In this document: piece after piece, positions 4,803 to 5,465 of the stretch
How positions within the stretch are numbered: position 1 is the stretch's first letter
Layout of the letters: the number at the start of each line of letters is the position of its first letter
Assembly: GCF_036568765.1 (NCBI RefSeq)
Contig: NZ_DATCRY010000040.1
Coordinates: forward strand, 1 to 5,465
Direction: 5' to 3'
DNA: 5,465 nt
Source of the DNA: GSA-30 sp036568765
GTDB taxonomy: Bacteria; Pseudomonadota; Gammaproteobacteria; Xanthomonadales; Rhodanobacteraceae
Notes under the pieces: generated by a model
The model's database searches: none
What the model saw: the letters and a program-made list of their open reading frames with translations, nothing else
What the model was told of the DNA's origin: nothing
Program-made: the position numbers and the translations under genes

Positions 4803-5465
4803 TCATAGCATCAACAACACGAGCGCGGCGCCACCGCCGATCAAAGCCCAGCGACAGGCCGCGCAGCCGATGCGGGTCTTTTGCGTCGCGCCCCAAGGAC
4901 CGGCGTAGCCATCGGTGTCCAGCGTTTGCACACGCACGTACCAGGTGCCGGAGCGGAGCTTGTCCAGTTTCAGTTCGGGCGTGGCGAGGGTTTGGTCGAT
5001 CGCCGGGTGAGCGAAGCCGGGCTCCCGCGCCAGCTGCACGCGATAGCTTTGCCCTTCCGCACCCTGCGGCCAGCTCAGTACCAGCCCGCCGCGATGGGAT
5101 GTCGGTTCGCCCGGCGCAGGCGCAGGCGGCTCGGGTACGAGTTCGAATGGCAGTGCCTGCGTGTACGGCCCGAGTTTACCGTCATGGTCGCGGCTGGCGA
5201 CGCGCCAGTAGTAGCGGCCATAGGGCAGGGATTCGGGTGCGCGCACTTCGCTGGTCTTCACCGCCGGCTGTTCGGCCAGCGGCGTATCGAACGAGGCGTC
5301 GCGTGACAGCTGCCATGCGTAAGACGCCGCGTCCTGATTTTCCGTCCAGCTGAAGGACGGGCGCGTGGCACGCACTTTCGCGTTCGGCTGCGGCTGCAGG
5401 ATCAGTGGCGGCTGCGGGTGGGCGGCTATGCTGAAGCGGCACACCGCATCGATGCCTTCGAGTTG
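4803..5465 (-). CDS. FecR/fibronectin-III-like envelope protein, C-terminal fragment (cut by window edge)
   Basis: The frame is open from the window edge (5465) to TGA at 4805-4803, giving the last 220 residues; the GTG at 5444 is internal and not the true start. Near the edge, QLEGIDAVCRFSI looks like the end of a fibronectin-III-like repeat. Two further repeats follow, at about residues 20-115 and 118-200 of the fragment, each ending with the usual pattern (LPYGRYYWRVASRD..G..GPY and LRSGTWYVRVQTLDTDGYAGPW). The protein closes with a hydrophobic tail, WALIGGGAALVLLML (206-220), probably a membrane anchor, preceded by CAAC. In many proteobacteria such repeats sit at the C-terminus of proteins beginning with a signal peptide, often LysM, and a FecR domain; that part would lie beyond the window, so the FecR label is inferred from the repeat style and the CHASE2 neighbour. 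Likely role: a periplasmic scaffold or ligand-binding partner of the CHASE2 sensor. Confidence 0.7.
   Translation of the reverse strand, partial: QLEGIDAVCRFSIAAHPQPPLILQPQPNAKVRATRPSFSWTENQDAASYAWQLSRDASFDTPLAEQPAVKTSEVRAPESLPYGRYYWRVASRDHDGKLGPYTQALPFELVPEPPAPAPGEPTSHRGGLVLSWPQGAEGQSYRVQLAREPGFAHPAIDQTLATPELKLDKLRSGTWYVRVQTLDTDGYAGPWGATQKTRIGCAACRWALIGGGAALVLLML

Noticed and set aside
3951..4808. Long plus-strand frame of 285 codons opposite CHASE2
   Set aside because: It is antisense to a gene with clear CHASE2 motifs, and its translation is rich in Gln, Arg and His with no domain signature.
4583..5353. Plus-strand frame of 256 codons opposite the FecR-like gene
   Set aside because: Its product is highly Arg/Ser/Pro-rich, typical of a wrong frame in GC-rich DNA, and it spans two real genes on the other strand.
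5442..5444. GTG at 5444 as the start of the FecR-like gene
   Set aside because: The frame stays open to the window edge, and the preceding residues (QLEGIDA) continue the fibronectin-like repeat, so the GTG is internal.

Overview
The window is GC-rich (about 60-65% by eye). Its codons carry G or C at the third position, and one intergenic repeat resembles the GTAGGAGC-type REP sequences of Xanthomonadales and Pseudomonas. Together with a FecR/CHASE2 gene pair, this suggests a gammaproteobacterium near the Xanthomonadaceae/Rhodanobacteraceae. That placement is an inference and only moderately supported.

Layout from left to right. At the left edge, on the minus strand, lie the first 26 codons of a gene that looks like a B12-binding radical SAM enzyme; the rest is outside the window. 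A 225-bp divergent spacer separates it from a two-gene plus-strand unit: an HPr-kinase-like P-loop kinase (304-1323) and a half-size ABC exporter with fused membrane and ATPase domains (1387-3084). A 491-bp convergent spacer (3085-3575) follows. It has no credible gene but is packed with inverted repeats, including a REP-like element, a nested palindrome and a C-rich hairpin closed by a GCAA loop. On the right, on the minus strand and read towards the spacer, are a 3'-terminal piece of a FecR/fibronectin-III-like envelope protein (4803 to beyond 5465) and, 18 bp downstream of it, a CHASE2 membrane sensor (3576-4784) that ends without any output domain.

Two functional units can be proposed. 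The kinase and exporter, with the divergent radical SAM gene, look like tailoring and export parts of a modified-peptide or glycoconjugate locus. HprK-like kinases beside peptide exporters are known from lasso-peptide clusters such as paeninodin, but no precursor, cyclase or protease is visible here, so this stays a hypothesis. The FecR-like and CHASE2 genes look like a co-transcribed envelope-sensing pair whose signalling output must come from elsewhere.
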